Assembly: GCA_018907035.1 (NCBI GenBank)
Contig: JACCIC010000014.1
Span: forward strand, 3,860,001-3,924,000
Direction of reading: 5' to 3'
DNA from: Sycobia sp. Sy_11
Lineage: Eukaryota; Arthropoda; Insecta; Hymenoptera; Epichrysomallidae
DNA: 64,000 nt
A program made the translations under genes and the position numbers. The notes below the pieces were generated by a model. That model was given only the letters and a program-made list of their open reading frames with translations, did no database searches and had not been told where the DNA came from. Of the stretch, positions 40,872 through 53,336 are shown in pieces; within the stretch, counting starts at the first letter, position 1, and the number at the start of each line of letters is the position of its first letter.

Positions 40872-43800
40872 TTAATTGATTTTATCCCATACTATTCGTT
40901 TGATTTTCGCTGCGAATGACGGTATTGACCAGCAGTTTCGATAAGGTTTATGATAAGAGGCGATAAAATTATCCTGGTCTACAATCCTGTATTGAAAATT
41001 TCTATAAGCGGTGGCGTCTTCGCTGTACATTTTCAAAGTGTGATCTAAGATCTTCTTGAGCACAGGCGCGGGACACGGGACATCCGCGATTCGGGCTATT
41101 TCTTCCATATAGGCCCACTGGCGCTGGCTCATTCGATCGATATGTCGTATCTGTAAAGCATGCAATGTTAATGAGGGCGGTGAGTTGTATATGATTTATT
41201 GCGATAAAGGTTTTCATATAATGTTAATTTTGTAATAGTTATAGTTATGCTACATTGTACATAAGAACCCTAGTGCTAAACTTCGACAGAATTTCCAGAA
41301 ACATTACAGAAAGTATCAAATGCTAGAGATGTTTAGCAGTCTGTCCATGTTTGACAAAATCTGGGAAAGTCTGAGAAAGTCTGATAATATTTATGCAGAA
41401 ATGAATTTTTGAATTTTGAAGAAATGAAAAAATTTGGTTTACATTCTACAGGCAACGTTTGACTATATTATAAAGCTTAACAACATTTGACCATGTCTGG
41501 AATTTTTCGAAAACGTCTGTACAATATCATCAGTCTAAGATTTATCCCTGTCGATGAATTGTTCACCGATAATATTAATTGTGCTTTGTGAATTATCGTT
41601 TCTGAGAATTTCTAAGATAAAACTTACATCAATTCCTTGATCTAAGAGACTTTGCTTTTCTTGATCGTACTCTTCTCGCATCTGTTCCGACGATGGTAAT
41701 ACAACTCGGCCTTCGAGCACTCCCATAATATATTGGACTTGAATATGATACATGGGAAACGTAATAGCTCTTGCAGGTAAAGCCATGAAAAATAGACTTG
41801 GCCAGTCAATATGGACTAGGTACTTGTAAATGGGCTCTACGTGATCATTCTCAGTCTGAATTTCAACCCTTGATGATATGAAGGGATACTCGAGCTTGTA
41901 CCCTATAAAAAAATTAAATTTTAAATTGATAAAAAAAAATTGTTTCTCTAGACTTAATATTGACACAAACTATAGTTGTACATAAAAAAGTTTCGAACCC
42001 GGGTATTAGACAACATTCCTTACAATATTTTGACCTGCGGAATGAAAATTCGAGAGTATTTTGATCTTGTAATATTAGGATTTAAATTCAATAGGGAAAA
42101 CTCGTAAAAGTAAAAAAAAGCAGTATATTTGTAAATTTATTAGAATAGGTAAATCCACATGCTCGATGTTCTTTACCCTGTTACGTTCAGGTCAAGGTTA
42201 TTTGAAGCTCGAATTCGTTAATCTCGTAAAAGTTTACTTTTTTAAAGTATAACTAATCAAATCATCCATTTAAGTAAAACAAAATTACTTTAGTACTTAC
42301 AAGAGAATATTTAGACATAAGTTGTAGAGTATTTTTCAAAATATATTTCTCGCTAGTTTCTATTAAGAACGAAAACGTCTACCCCGTCTACGAGGGTACC
42401 ACTGTATATATAGTACCATCCGATAGTAAAGAGTGTATATGGAGTGAACTTGTTTTTTTATTTAAAAAATAGGTGTTTGTGCTTCAAATAATTATTAAAA
42501 TGTTGTATTATATTCTAAAATCCAATAACATATTAGAAAACAAAATAAATGTGATATAAGTATTTTCTTTACATTTTCATTAAAAAAAATAAATATTTAA
42601 ATACATTTATTTCGCTTAATAATAGTTACACATTTATTTTATTTAGAAACATAACTACCATTAAAGCCGTAAATGAATATTTTCTTATCGTATTTACTTT
42701 TTATAATTTGGTCCATTCTTTACTATTATTCACCAGTTCAATATCACAAAATAATTTTTGGCAGCTTCAGGCGCAGGAATAAAATGAAAACTTAAATTAG
42801 TATTAATATTTCTATAAAGCGTGAAGCTCTTTACAGTAATCTACTTTTGTAAAACCCTTTCGATTATTGGGAGAGAACTCCAGAAGATGCTTTTTTACAG
42901 TTTTAATTTTGCTATCACATTTCTTATGTTTCACTTTGATGTATTTCGGTAATTTTCAGTTTTTTTGAACGAAATTTTTAAAAAAAACTCAAAATTTTAA
43001 TAAAGCCATGCATTCGCGTACTTCTGTAACGCCCATGGCTGTTTTTTTTTTACTTTTGCTCTCCGCCGTTAATATCGTATATCATATTTAAATTGACAAT
43101 ATCTTGACTAGCGATCTGCTATCGATAGTGACTTCGTTAATGTAGGATGGGATATTACCGATAAACTCTCAATTATACTCGTGATTTAAGATATAATATG
43201 TTGTGTTATATTTGCTTTAACGTAGAATTAATTTTTTTACGGAAAGAAAAATAACGATGATATTCATGAAACTTTTAAAGAGGCATCTGGATTAATAATT
43301 GATAATTCTTTTTAAATTCTTAATTTAATTCGGGTTATCCCCGATTGTATTTGAAATGACTTTAATTCTGATGTAATAGGATTAAACTCATCCCCAGTTC
43401 GGAGTCAGCAAACCAAATACTGTAGGATGTGAATTACTCACAACTGCAGGTTGCGAAATTCTTTTCTATTTTGCGAATACTTTTATGTAATTATAAAATA
43501 ATATCTATTGGAATTAAGATTAATTACCAGTGCAATAAATAAGTACATCAATTTGGGCTGAGGATCCGTCTCGAAAAACGAAAGTATTCCCGTTGATGTG
43601 ATCGATGCCTGACCTCTGTTCTATATTTTTCAGCACTTTATCTTGCGCTAGGTTGTGGCTTAAGTATACCTCAAAATCGAATTCATTTTTTAAATCGAAA
43701 GATAATAACAGTCACAATTTCGTTAATTTTATGTAAGCGTGTAAGTGTTAAATACAAAAAGCTCAATGTCAATAAATTTTCATTTTCAGCTTAGAATGAA

Positions 43801-46082
43801 ATAATAGAAAATAATATTATAGAAGTAAGTTTGAATTATTACGCAGTCTGAATGTAAATTTGAAATTAATGCTATTTATTCCATATAAACATTCTTTATG
43901 TAAAAAATATCCTAATACAAAAAAATTTGACGAATAATGTAAAAAATCAATTGTTTATATAAATAAGTTTATCTGCATTAACGGAAATTAACACATACAA
44001 TAACTGAAACAATACATTACAAACTCACTTGTTTCGCATATTTACAAATATCGAGACAGATGTCAATGCCAGATAAGGCGGCACCGAGTATGCAAACATT
44101 CTTGCCAGCATAGGATTCGGGCATCCTGTATTTGTTACTGTGTATGGCAGTCCCCTTAAAGCTGTCGATGCCAGGAACCTTAGGCACATGGCCAACGCTA
44201 TAGCGTCCATTGCAGACTATAACGGCATCGTAAGTTCGAATACTTTGGACGTCCGTCGTCAGATCGCGGTAGCTCACCGTCCACACCACCTGTCCGTTGG
44301 CGAGCTTTTCCGGTTCCACGTGCTCTACAAGCGTGTTCAACTGGCACATAAAGAAAAATTTAAATGATGAAAATGTTAAAAAAATGTTTCGGCAAAATAA
44401 CTGCAGTCGAAATCAAAGTTTAAGCAAAAGCTTAACTTAAAAATTGGCTTATAACGCACATTATTTGTGAGTTATTAAATAATATTTTTAGGAAATATTA
44501 CATTAACCGAATATACTCAAACATAGAGAGATGGCTAACCATCGCTGTAGATAATAATACAGTGTATAGAGAAAAGATAAGGAAAAATATTAAATTAAAT
44601 TAAAAGAATATTCGAGAAAAGGCGGGTTGCGTTAACGTACTTTTCTCGGTTATGAATTACGTGAAAAATGGATCAGAAGGCATGTTCTCACCGTACTCCC
44701 CCTCCGACGAGACGCGCAGAGAAAACCGGCTCTTTACGCTGCCGGGCAGTTAACTCTTCAATAACTCCCGCTTTCGGGTGCAAGAGGCGCTACTATTACT
44801 TCATTTTACATATTTTTCATTCAAAAGTTAATGAAATGTGAGATATAATGTACAATTTAAATTATTTAATTAATAATAGTCATGTAAGTGATAAAAATGC
44901 ATATAAAAGAGCAATTTACTGAATATTAACGTAGTAAGACATAATTTTTATATTTCTATATATATCGATATTATAATAATGTTATTTAATCTTTATAAGT
45001 CTTTGTCTATTTATGATTGCATGTACAAAAAACGGATTTTCAGAAAAATGTCCACCCGCCTTGGAAATATGTGTAGGAAGAATTTCCAAACCTATTGTTA
45101 AGTCTATGTTTTGCTCACCTTGATATGAGGATAAAGAGCGAAGTGTTGGGCATAATCTAAAAGATACTGATGCACAATACTGTGGTGAATAAAGGACGGA
45201 CCATCGAAATTCTTGAACGGGAAATCCGGCAATTCCATCAATTGTGTTGATGTATTTGTTCTTTAATAAATAAAGCTTTAATGTATCAAGTAAGTACTTT
45301 ATATTTGTAAACACTGATGAATGAAAATCAAATTTTACTCCAGAGGTTTTTAATTTTAAGAAAGCTATCGGTTTTGAAATTGTCATTAAGAGATTCTTCT
45401 GAAAGCATAATTTACGTGTTCCTTGAACGATTGCAAGATTATTTGGTTCTATAAAGTTTTAACCGAAAGTTCATTTTTTTTCAAGTAAAACATCATGAAA
45501 CTTGAGTAATCATCTCGAATCTTGAATTTCTTTGTCAAAGAAAATAAAGTTTATGAAAAACTTGCTAAATATATATAAATCAATGTTAAAAATTTATATA
45601 TTTGTAAAAAATTGTCCTTGTATAAAATGTAATAAAAAATAATAAATTAAAAATAATAAAAATAATAAATAATAAAAAATTGTCCTTGTATAATATATAA
45701 AATTTGTGCTTGAAAATTATATTCTTGTATTAACGATAGAATCAGGTTTTTAAATGAAAATAGTTAATGAAATTTGCATTTTTTAAATATTGGTTTTAGT
45801 TTTATCGGGTTAATTCTGTGGCTTGGACGCCCAAGTACCTATACTGAATTTTGCTGAGCCTCACATGAGATTTTTGTACATGCAAGTGTGCACAGGAGCG
45901 CCGTCCCGACCGGTCTCCGTCTCATCGGTATAAGCCCAAAGACCGCCGATCTGCCGCGTCTGTTCGAACAGGTCGAGGGCGTAAATTTCGGACCGTGAAA
46001 CCAAGTGCCTCGCCACGACGAGACCAGCTGCGCCACCGCCGACCACGGCCACCCGTATCCGGTCCCTCGCTACACGCTGCAT
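40872..46082 (-). CDS. flavin-containing monooxygenase (FMO copy B), complete, 6 exons
   Basis: Same family and likely reaction type as the neighbouring copies. Exons: 46082-45865, 45260-45119, 44340-44029, 43669-43528, 41902-41628, 41150-40872 (218, 142, 312, 142, 275 and 279 bp), all in phase, for 455 aa. Motifs: FAD-binding VAVVGGGAAGL near 11-21, FMO signature FKGTAIHSNKY, NADPH-binding GAALSG. Start at ATG 46082 (MQRVARDRIRV): the frame stays open upstream but has no earlier ATG. Oddities: the TNLPKEIM segment of copy A reads TNTSTQLM here; exon 4 is 9 bp shorter; the last exon adds 22 residues after the region where A and D stop. No stop or frameshift is seen, so it is probably active but the most diverged copy. 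Confidence 0.92.
41903..43527. other. intron 4 of FMO copy B
   Basis: 1,625 bp of AT-rich intron; no exon or transposon end recognised. Confidence 0.55.
44341..45118. other. intron 2 of FMO copy B with a GC-richer patch
   Basis: 778-bp intron with GT and AG ends. A patch at about 44690-44790 is more GC-rich than the rest and looks like inserted foreign sequence, but no family was recognised. Confidence 0.4.
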
Positions 46083-47500
46083 TGATGTTCTGGATAGTAA
46101 GCTCGATGTAGATATGCGGTTAATACTGTGCTCTGGCTGGCTTGGAACGCTACACGAAAGCAAACGATGGACTGGTTCATTAAGTGTTTTTTCCAGCCTT
46201 AAAAAGTTATCAAAGTCTAAGTTTAGTTTTGGCCTTGAATTTGAAGATTTCTGTTAATTTTTCGATTTTCTTTTTTGGTCTTAAAGCATAAAATTTGAGC
46301 ATTGAATTCATTATGAGGCTATGGAAAAGTAATTTTTCTTATCAGAATTGTGCAATTTGAAAAGCTCTTCTCCGTATACGATAGGGTATTTTCTTACTTA
46401 TCAATTAATACTTTCCTGTAATTAATTTGCATATATTGCATTTACAAAATAGTTATTTGAATGAAAACCTCTACTTTTGGCATAACTTCATAAAAAAAGC
46501 GTAACACTTCAAACCAAAAGTTCGAATGCAGTAATCCAAATTTAATCAACAAATTTGTAGTTCTTTACTTATTTTCTATGGAAGTTAGATGGAATGTTCG
46601 CCCATTAGCACGTACTTGCCTATTCTAACTAGTACAAAATCGCCCAAACTCAAAAGTTATTAACTTAAGAACTACGTAATTGTGCATTAGCGAGTGCATA
46701 TTTTAGGTTCCATTATTTATTCGAATTAACAAAATTCGTTTAGCTGCATAAAAGCCTTCGATCCTTAAATTTTATAAAGCTCGCTTTAATGGTAAGTCAT
46801 AACGAATTACCTCGTTCAATCTGTCCCAAATCCGTTACCAATATCTGATGGCCTCTATTTTTTAGCATTATTTTATTGTCTGATTCTTTTATTTTATAAT
46901 ATAAAATTATAAACATTGATACTATAATCATACTTGACTACTTTATGAATTGCTTTCAATACTTGGAAATTGGAAATTTGAATATATTCAATTCTAGCAT
47001 GTTATCTTGTAACCGTTTTGGAATATATGTTCTTTTTGGAGAATATATACTTTTCTTAAAATTGACTGCCTATCGGCCGAACTTGTATCGACCGTATCAA
47101 TATAGGCAAGCCATAAAGATAGATCAAGTATTTAACAATCAACCAGCTGTCTACTTATAGTAGCAATTGCAAATAAAATTGACAATAACAAACAAACTTT
47201 ACATTACAACTGTAGACTCCCTCTTTATCAATGCATATCAATCTACTGAAATTTATTTAGCGTAATAATTAAAAAACAATAATATAATTTGACAATTTAA
47301 TTTTTCTTTTAACCTCGCGTCACAGTTAGCATTCCTATTTAAAAGACCGACCATTCAATAATCTTTAAATAATGCGACCATGTTGCTATCGCTTGGCCCT
47401 CTTTAAACCTGAAATCTTATATTCGCCGGATGATTAAGATGAAACACTCTGTATATAAAGAACGCGTTCACGTGTAATTACATTCACATAATGATCTTAC
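46083..47500. other. 5' flank of FMO copy B and spacer to the dead exon
   Basis: No gene recognised. The first few hundred bases above 46083 should include the copy B promoter. No further FMO exons were found here, although an intact upstream paralog would place its exons 4-6 in this stretch. Confidence 0.5.
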
Positions 47501-47807
47501 CTTTTCTGCGTACTTGCGGACCTCGAAGGGAATACCGGCGCCAGACCAGAAGACTCGGAATAAATAAATGTTCTTATCGTCATACATCTCGGGTATCCTG
47601 TACTTGTCGTTGCGCAGGGTAAGCCCCTTAAAGCTATCGATACCAGAGATTTTTGGTACATAGCCGACGGTGTCCGTTAAACGACACTATTGCGTTGTAC
47701 TTTTTGACAATCTGTACATTCGTACACAGCTCGCTGTAATTTACCGTCCACACAACTCGGTCGTTCGCCACCTTTTACAGCTCCACGTGCTTCCGTAATG
47801 TATTCAA
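47501..47807 (-). pseudogene. solitary FMO exon 3 relic (copy C)
   Basis: Reading down from 47807, the translation matches exon 3 of the other FMO copies: LNTLRKHVEL, stop, KVANDRVVWTVNYSEL, then after a frameshift VGYVPKISGIDSFKG and KYAEK. It is 307 bp against 312 in the intact copies; the missing 5 bases fall after NGH. There is an in-frame TAA at codon 11. The FMO signature His is replaced (FKGLTLRNDKY), and the NADPH glycine motif is lost (FRVFWSG). Both splice sites survive (AG before TTGAAT, GTAAGA after). No companion exons 1, 2, 4, 5 or 6 were found nearby, so it is a remnant of a lost fourth copy. Confidence 0.85.
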
Positions 47808-48214
47808 CTATAATGTATAGAAAAACATTTATATAGCATTATAAAGTTTTCCTATCCAAATTGTCTAATCTGAAAGTTCATTGTTATTCAAGGTTCGAAA
47901 ATATTATCATATTTTACATTTATCATAGATACAAAATTAGACGTAAACTTTAACAAATATTTTGAGTGCCGTGTTTTCAAACCATTGTTTTTTTAATAAA
48001 AATATTATTAAAAACTATTATAACAGAATATTATAAAACAAACTCGCAGGTATAACTGAAAAAGATTGTTCACATGTATCTTATATTAGAGTTTGACCAT
48101 ATACTTTTCCGATGTCTGTACAAGACGCTTATAGTGTGAATCAAGCACTTTTGTATTCTCTTTCTTGTGGCTAGTATGATTAATGATCATATAATTCAGT
48201 ATATAACTGACTTA

Positions 48215-48689
48215 CGAGGGTGGATTGACAAGTGTCCGGCCTGACCAAGAAAAACAACGTTTTTAAGCATTTTTTTTATTTCTCAAAATAATCTCCTCCA
48301 AGGCTGATACATTTCTCCTAGCGGTGTTCCAGTCTAGTAATGCCATCTCTATAAACTGATCCTTTTTAAACTCGGAAATTCACTGCTTAACGGTTGAATA
48401 TGATGGGGAGGATGTCCCCAGTGTTGAGTCCATCTCTTCTTTAATTTCCTTCGGCGTTAACCCCTTCAAATAAAAGTATTTGATAACAGCACGATTTTCC
48501 AGCTTTTCCATTTCTACGAAAAACACGAAGGCGTCTTGTTCAGCGTGCTCTCAAACCTAAACTAACATGGCGATCGGACGGAAACTATAGCTACAAACTA
48601 TCCAAGGATGATACTATAGAACGCCACCTCAAGGTAGGCCTAGTGGCGCCATCTCTTGGTCAGGCCGAGAATTGATCAATCTACCCTCG
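48215..48689 (-). mobile_element. internally deleted mariner element, 475 bp, with TA duplication
   Basis: Terminal inverted repeats of about 32 bp: the left begins CGAGGGTGGATTGACAAGTG and the right, on the other strand, begins CGAGGGTAGATTGATCAATT; both end GGCCTGACC. TA flanks both ends (48213-48214 and 48690-48691), the mariner target duplication. The short interior encodes the start of a mariner-type transposase fused to its end, so the catalytic core is gone. Confidence 0.8.
48270..48511 (-). pseudogene. mariner transposase remnant (N- and C-terminal ends only)
   Basis: ATG at 48511 opens MEKLENRAVIKYFYLKGLTP and later SPSYSTVKQ, typical of the helix-turn-helix start of mariner transposases. 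It is followed by a TGA where family members usually have Trp. The frame then continues EFKKDQFIEMALL and jumps to a C-terminal-like WNTARRNVSALEEIILRNKK. The DDD catalytic region is absent, so no active enzyme can be made. Confidence 0.7.
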
Positions 48690-48935
48690 TATAACGATAC
48701 TGAATAAGTAGAAGGTTAAACTCTAATATTAGATACTTTTAAGCAATATTTAAGAGTTATATGTGCGAGTTTAACACTCATACGGGCCTCCTGCAGCTCC
48801 AATTATTATCACTTAATTTGATATTTAATTATATAGTACTAGAGTTTTGATTATATTCTATTATGTTCAGATTGTTCAATGTATTTCGCTAAAAAGCTAT
48901 ACTAAATATTGCTATGATAGTTTCCTTTATATAAT

Positions 48936-50289
48936 TTGTCATTTTTTAAAATTTACTTTGATTTTTACACAATTTTAGTATATGTACAAAGAAGAATCTT
49001 TAAAAAACTGAATTACGATGCCTTAGGCCCAGATGCTAAGAAGGAATTTCGATTTTTTGGAGTTATTTACGTTTCGCCGAAGAGTATCTGGGTCTTTTAC
49101 AAAGACTCTTTAATAAAAATTCAAATATCCAGTTAAAATTAAATTTTACATGCCAATAATGATAACAGTTATACCGAAAAAGTGAAAGATGACAGACTTA
49201 ATCTATAATAGGACGGCGAAAACGTACAAAATCCAACTATGCGAACGTTATAACACCAGCTAAACAGCAGTCAAACAAATACAAATTGCTGTACAAACAA
49301 AACCAAGACGATATCAAACTGCAAAATTTATAATAAAGATATAATATCTGTATATTCTTTATTTCTTATGTATTAAAATGTCTTCTTTCTTATTTACAGT
49401 ATCTTCAGTATATGGCGCTGTATAAATAACATTTAAGATAATTTCATTTTTTTTTACAATAATTTTTTTCTCTAATTTAAATAAAATACTCTATTAGCGT
49501 CTGATGGAAAGAAAGAATAACATTCTTAAACGAAAAGTGCTAACGAACATACTGATTTCCAAAAATGCGTACTTTTTGATTATGGTGAATTGATGATCGA
49601 TTGCAATTGCACACATTCGTATAATCAGTCATCATTCGTTAACTCCTTATGGCCTGACAAATTAGCTGAACGTTGATCAATAGCAATTGAGAAAATATAT
49701 ATTTTTAGACGTAGGTTTATTAGATTTTTATTGTTTTGAATGTTATACTGTCTTCAAAACTGATTATGGCATAAGATAGAATTTAAAACATTGAGTTTTA
49801 AAATATGTCAGGGTTCAGTTTGGAAGTAATGATGACACCGGTAATGTTGTTAACCATCAAGCTCTATCATTAGCTACAGTGAAAGCTCTCAATAAGGACA
49901 CCCAGGCCCGCAAATAAAGTAGGTTTTCGTGAAATCTTGATTTAATATAATAAATAAAAAACGGGTCAATATATAATTAAATATTAGGCCATAAACACCG
50001 CAGAGGTGGCAGGGTCCAACATAGTTATATCAGTAATTTAATATATTAGAAAGTTAAGAGGTTATAATATTTGTAAATTATAATCTTTATTTATAATATT
50101 CAAATAAACTTTTAGAAATTTATTAACTTGTAAAAATTTTTATTGTCTAATCTTATTGATTAGAATCGATAATGGTTTACATTTAATGTTTTGTGCACCC
50201 GCAATATTGTATCGAGTTAAGACTTACTTATAATAAATTAGAGTTTATCTGAAACAAGGTATTATTCTCAAATAATAATTCCGGTACTC
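48936..50289. other. unrecognised AT-rich stretch
   Basis: A 66-codon plus-strand frame (48936-49136) contains a slightly GC-richer segment but matches nothing I recognise. The patch near 49800-49920 looks like degraded coding DNA but gives no recognisable protein. Confidence 0.3.
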
Positions 50290-50695
50290 TATACCAGAGA
50301 TAATCAGGAGAGATTGCCGATATCATATACGAAAGTATGAAAGGCTCGAACATCTTCGAGCGCCGTGAACGTGCGCCCTCCATTGTGTCATTGGCAATAA
50401 ATAATAATATGCGCACGAGCATCAGAAAACAATTTAGACCCAAACTCCAATATCAGCTTCATAATTTAGATGGATTTTTCAATCAAGACTTTCCTTTCTT
50501 CTATTGTGGAAATTTCAAATTGAGTCTTATGATTTTGTACTAAAATGAATATTTCACAATTAGATTAAAAAATTGATTTTTAATATTTAATGCTTATATC
50601 ATATTGTAATAAATCTCCCGTGTAAACAAAAAGAGAAAATCCATTAATTGTCTCAAATATTAAAAATATAAATAATAATATAAATCAAATATAGC
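50290..50695 (+). repeat. left arm of a large imperfect inverted repeat
   Basis: Reads as the reverse complement of 51845-52420 with frequent mismatches. Anchors include GGAGAGATTGCCGAT, GAGCGCCGTGAACGTGCGCC, CAAGACTTTCCTTTCTTCTA and TTGTCTCAAATATTAAAAAT. No protein coding seen in either arm. Confidence 0.75.
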
Positions 50696-51258
50696 ATTAC
50701 TTGAGTAGCTTTGGTAAAATGCTTCTCGAACTCGACACGTTAGCGTTATGGAGGGCTTTACGTAGTTTTAACTTGGAGTTTTCTGCTATAAGAACGGGCT
50801 TTCGAAAACCTTGTTTTAACAGTCGCTTAATCTGTTAAATTAATTAATTAATTAATTAATTAATATATACGAGTGAAATATATCGTATATACAAAGTGAA
50901 GTATGTTTTCTGTTTATATACCAAGAATAATACAATATGATTTATATAGAAATATCACTATTTATTTACTGGCTCTCTTTCATATTACTATTTCATTTAT
51001 TATTATACTTACATATATAAAACAAATAGCACATATTTTACTATTACATTATTTACTTGACTCAAAATTCTAATAAAATTTGTCAAAATATTTATAAATA
51101 AATAAAATGAATCATTTGGTTAGGTACTATTTATATTTATATTAGGTCGGGTATTGTATACTAGTGTGACTAGCACTGTTAAAACTACGCCACTCCTAAC
51201 TCATGTAGAATCTACTAGACTTTTAGGTTACCGTAACGTTTCTTTTCGCTCAGTGTGC

Positions 51259-51261
<3 letters not shown>

Positions 51262-51318
<57 letters not shown>
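51262..51318. repeat. (TA)n microsatellite
   Basis: AT run of about 57 bases, in the loop between the two arms of the large inverted repeat. Confidence 0.95.
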
Positions 51319-51323
<5 letters not shown>

Positions 51324-51844
51324 ATATACGTCTAATTTTCTAACAGATTTGTATATACTGTTTTATACGTTTTTGTTGGTTTCAATATGGTTGAATTAAT
51401 TTATAACAAGAGGAATTTCACATCACCAAAGAATAAAATAGTATAATGGTACAACAATGCTCTTAATATATAAACAAATTCATACTATATTCTTTTTTAT
51501 TTAACATATATAGTTAAGATAAAATATTCAATTTGGTGGCAATAAGTAAAGCGCGAGGTTTATTTTGGATAGAAAGAAGGTACAGTGTTCAATTTTTATA
51601 TGAATTTTAACAACCTTATTTATCGTACAGTAATGTTTTTTTTATGTGATTTTATATTTCTGTTGCAACTACATCATAAATTTATGTATGTTTCTGTATT
51701 TTTTAATCAAATTACACAAGAAGGTTTTTTAATATATAAACAAATTAATACTACATTGTTTCTTATTATGTATATAAATTTTTGCCAAACATTTAGTAAC
51801 TCAACTTTTTATTTTATTTTAGCATTGAATTTCAAAAATTAATT

Positions 51845-52420
51845 TTTCTATTTTTGATTTATATTTTGATTTATATTTTTAATATTTGAGACAATTAATT
51901 GAGTTTTTCTTTTTGTTCCTACGAAGTATGTACTGCAATATTATATAAGCATTAAATATTAAACAACAATGTTTTAAACTAATGATGGAATATTCATTTT
52001 AGTACAAAATCATGATTCAATTTGAAATTTACAAAATAGAAGAAAGGAAAGTCTTGATTTTTTGCTGAATGAAAAATTCGTCTGCATTATGAAGCTGGCA
52101 TTGGAGTTCTGCTCTGAATTTTCTGATTCTCGTGCACATATTAGATAACTTAGCCTCTGCATTATTCAAACGAAAACAGCAACGATGCAGTGGACAGAAT
52201 CGGACAATTATATCTATATATATTTATTGTCACGTCACAGCTCGCGACGTAGACAAATGCCCACACTGATTTATGCTGGAGTAGCTGTGAGGTCGTGTTG
52301 GCGCGTTAGTATAACGGTTGGCCCTATGGAGGGCGCACGTTCACGGCGCTCGAAAGCCTTTCGCATATGGCATCGGCAATCTCTCCTTATTATCTCTGCT
52401 CTATACGCGTTGCCTAGTCA
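51845..52420 (-). repeat. right arm of the large inverted repeat, with an insertion of about 180 bp
   Basis: Matches the left arm in reverse orientation except for about 52145-52325, which has no counterpart there. The extra segment ends GTTAGTATAACGGTTGG, vaguely like a tRNA D-arm, but no full tRNA or clear B box follows. Confidence 0.7.
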
Positions 52421-53311
52421 GTTCACTTGTATGTGTCTGGTGTATGCTTAGATCGTGGCTCAGATTCACGCTGATACACGCACATATGCTCTTCGAAGGA
52501 CCATCTTGCACATGTGCGTTTACCGCTCGAACCTATGCTGATACACACAATATATAATTATTTACGCACTATAACTTTATTTAATAAATAAATTTTGGAT
52601 ACCGTAGAGAATTACTTAATACAGTAATTATCCGTAAATTATTATTAATGATATGTGTAAAATTTTCGTGTTAGTTACGATAAATAAATTATACCAACCA
52701 ATATCTTCAATCGCGTCAAGCTCAAGTTTCTCACTGTAAAACGTGAGGGCCCGCTCGTCTGTTAACGACTAAGACAGACAATTGAATTTTGGCTTCAATT
52801 TAGTATTTGCTCTGGGAGAACTTTCTGCCTTTGATACGTGGAGATCGCATTTACCAAATAAATAAAAATAAATAAAGGAATAGTACCAAAGAATTCAAGA
52901 ATAATCGTGATCACTACGTACAGTTAGCTACCCTTACTTTATGTTGCTCGAGCTATATAAAAATTATTAACTGTTGTTCTTCGTCCACGCTCGTAAATTT
53001 TCGAGTTCTCCACGGGAGTGATACCTAACTGCTCCTTTCTCTCACGAACATCTTACTATATAGCGCGGTGCTTCTTAGAATGCATATATGATGTCAGTAC
53101 ACAGTGTTACCACGGAAGTACGAAACTACTTTGATTCATATTGATAAATTTATAGTGTATGCTAATCTGCATTTATGCGCACTGTGGCGATAGTGAGTCA
53201 AAACAAAATTAAACATCGACTCTTCATCATACTTAGTGTATGGTATACAGAAAAAGCTACTTTCATATAACTAAAACATACTTTCACAAAATATTCGCAA
53301 TCGCAATCATA

Positions 53312-53336
53312 CAGAGAGAGAGAGAGAGAGAGAGAG
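53312..53336. repeat. (AG)n microsatellite
   Basis: About 12 AG units followed after a few bases by a short CA run. Confidence 0.9.

Noticed and set aside
46083..46163. 27-residue N-terminal leader on FMO copy B
   Set aside because: The frame is open but its first codon is TTG, and the first ATG is at 46082; more likely 5' UTR unless an upstream exon is spliced on.
48936..49136. 66-codon plus-strand frame
   Set aside because: No family resemblance seen; could be a degraded transposon fragment, but nothing supports it.
50228..50543. Opposed short frames inside the inverted-repeat arm
   Set aside because: They are not matched by conserved frames in the other arm, so coding is unlikely.
52300..52345. 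tRNA gene
   Set aside because: Only a D-arm-like stretch is present; no cloverleaf or proper B box could be drawn.
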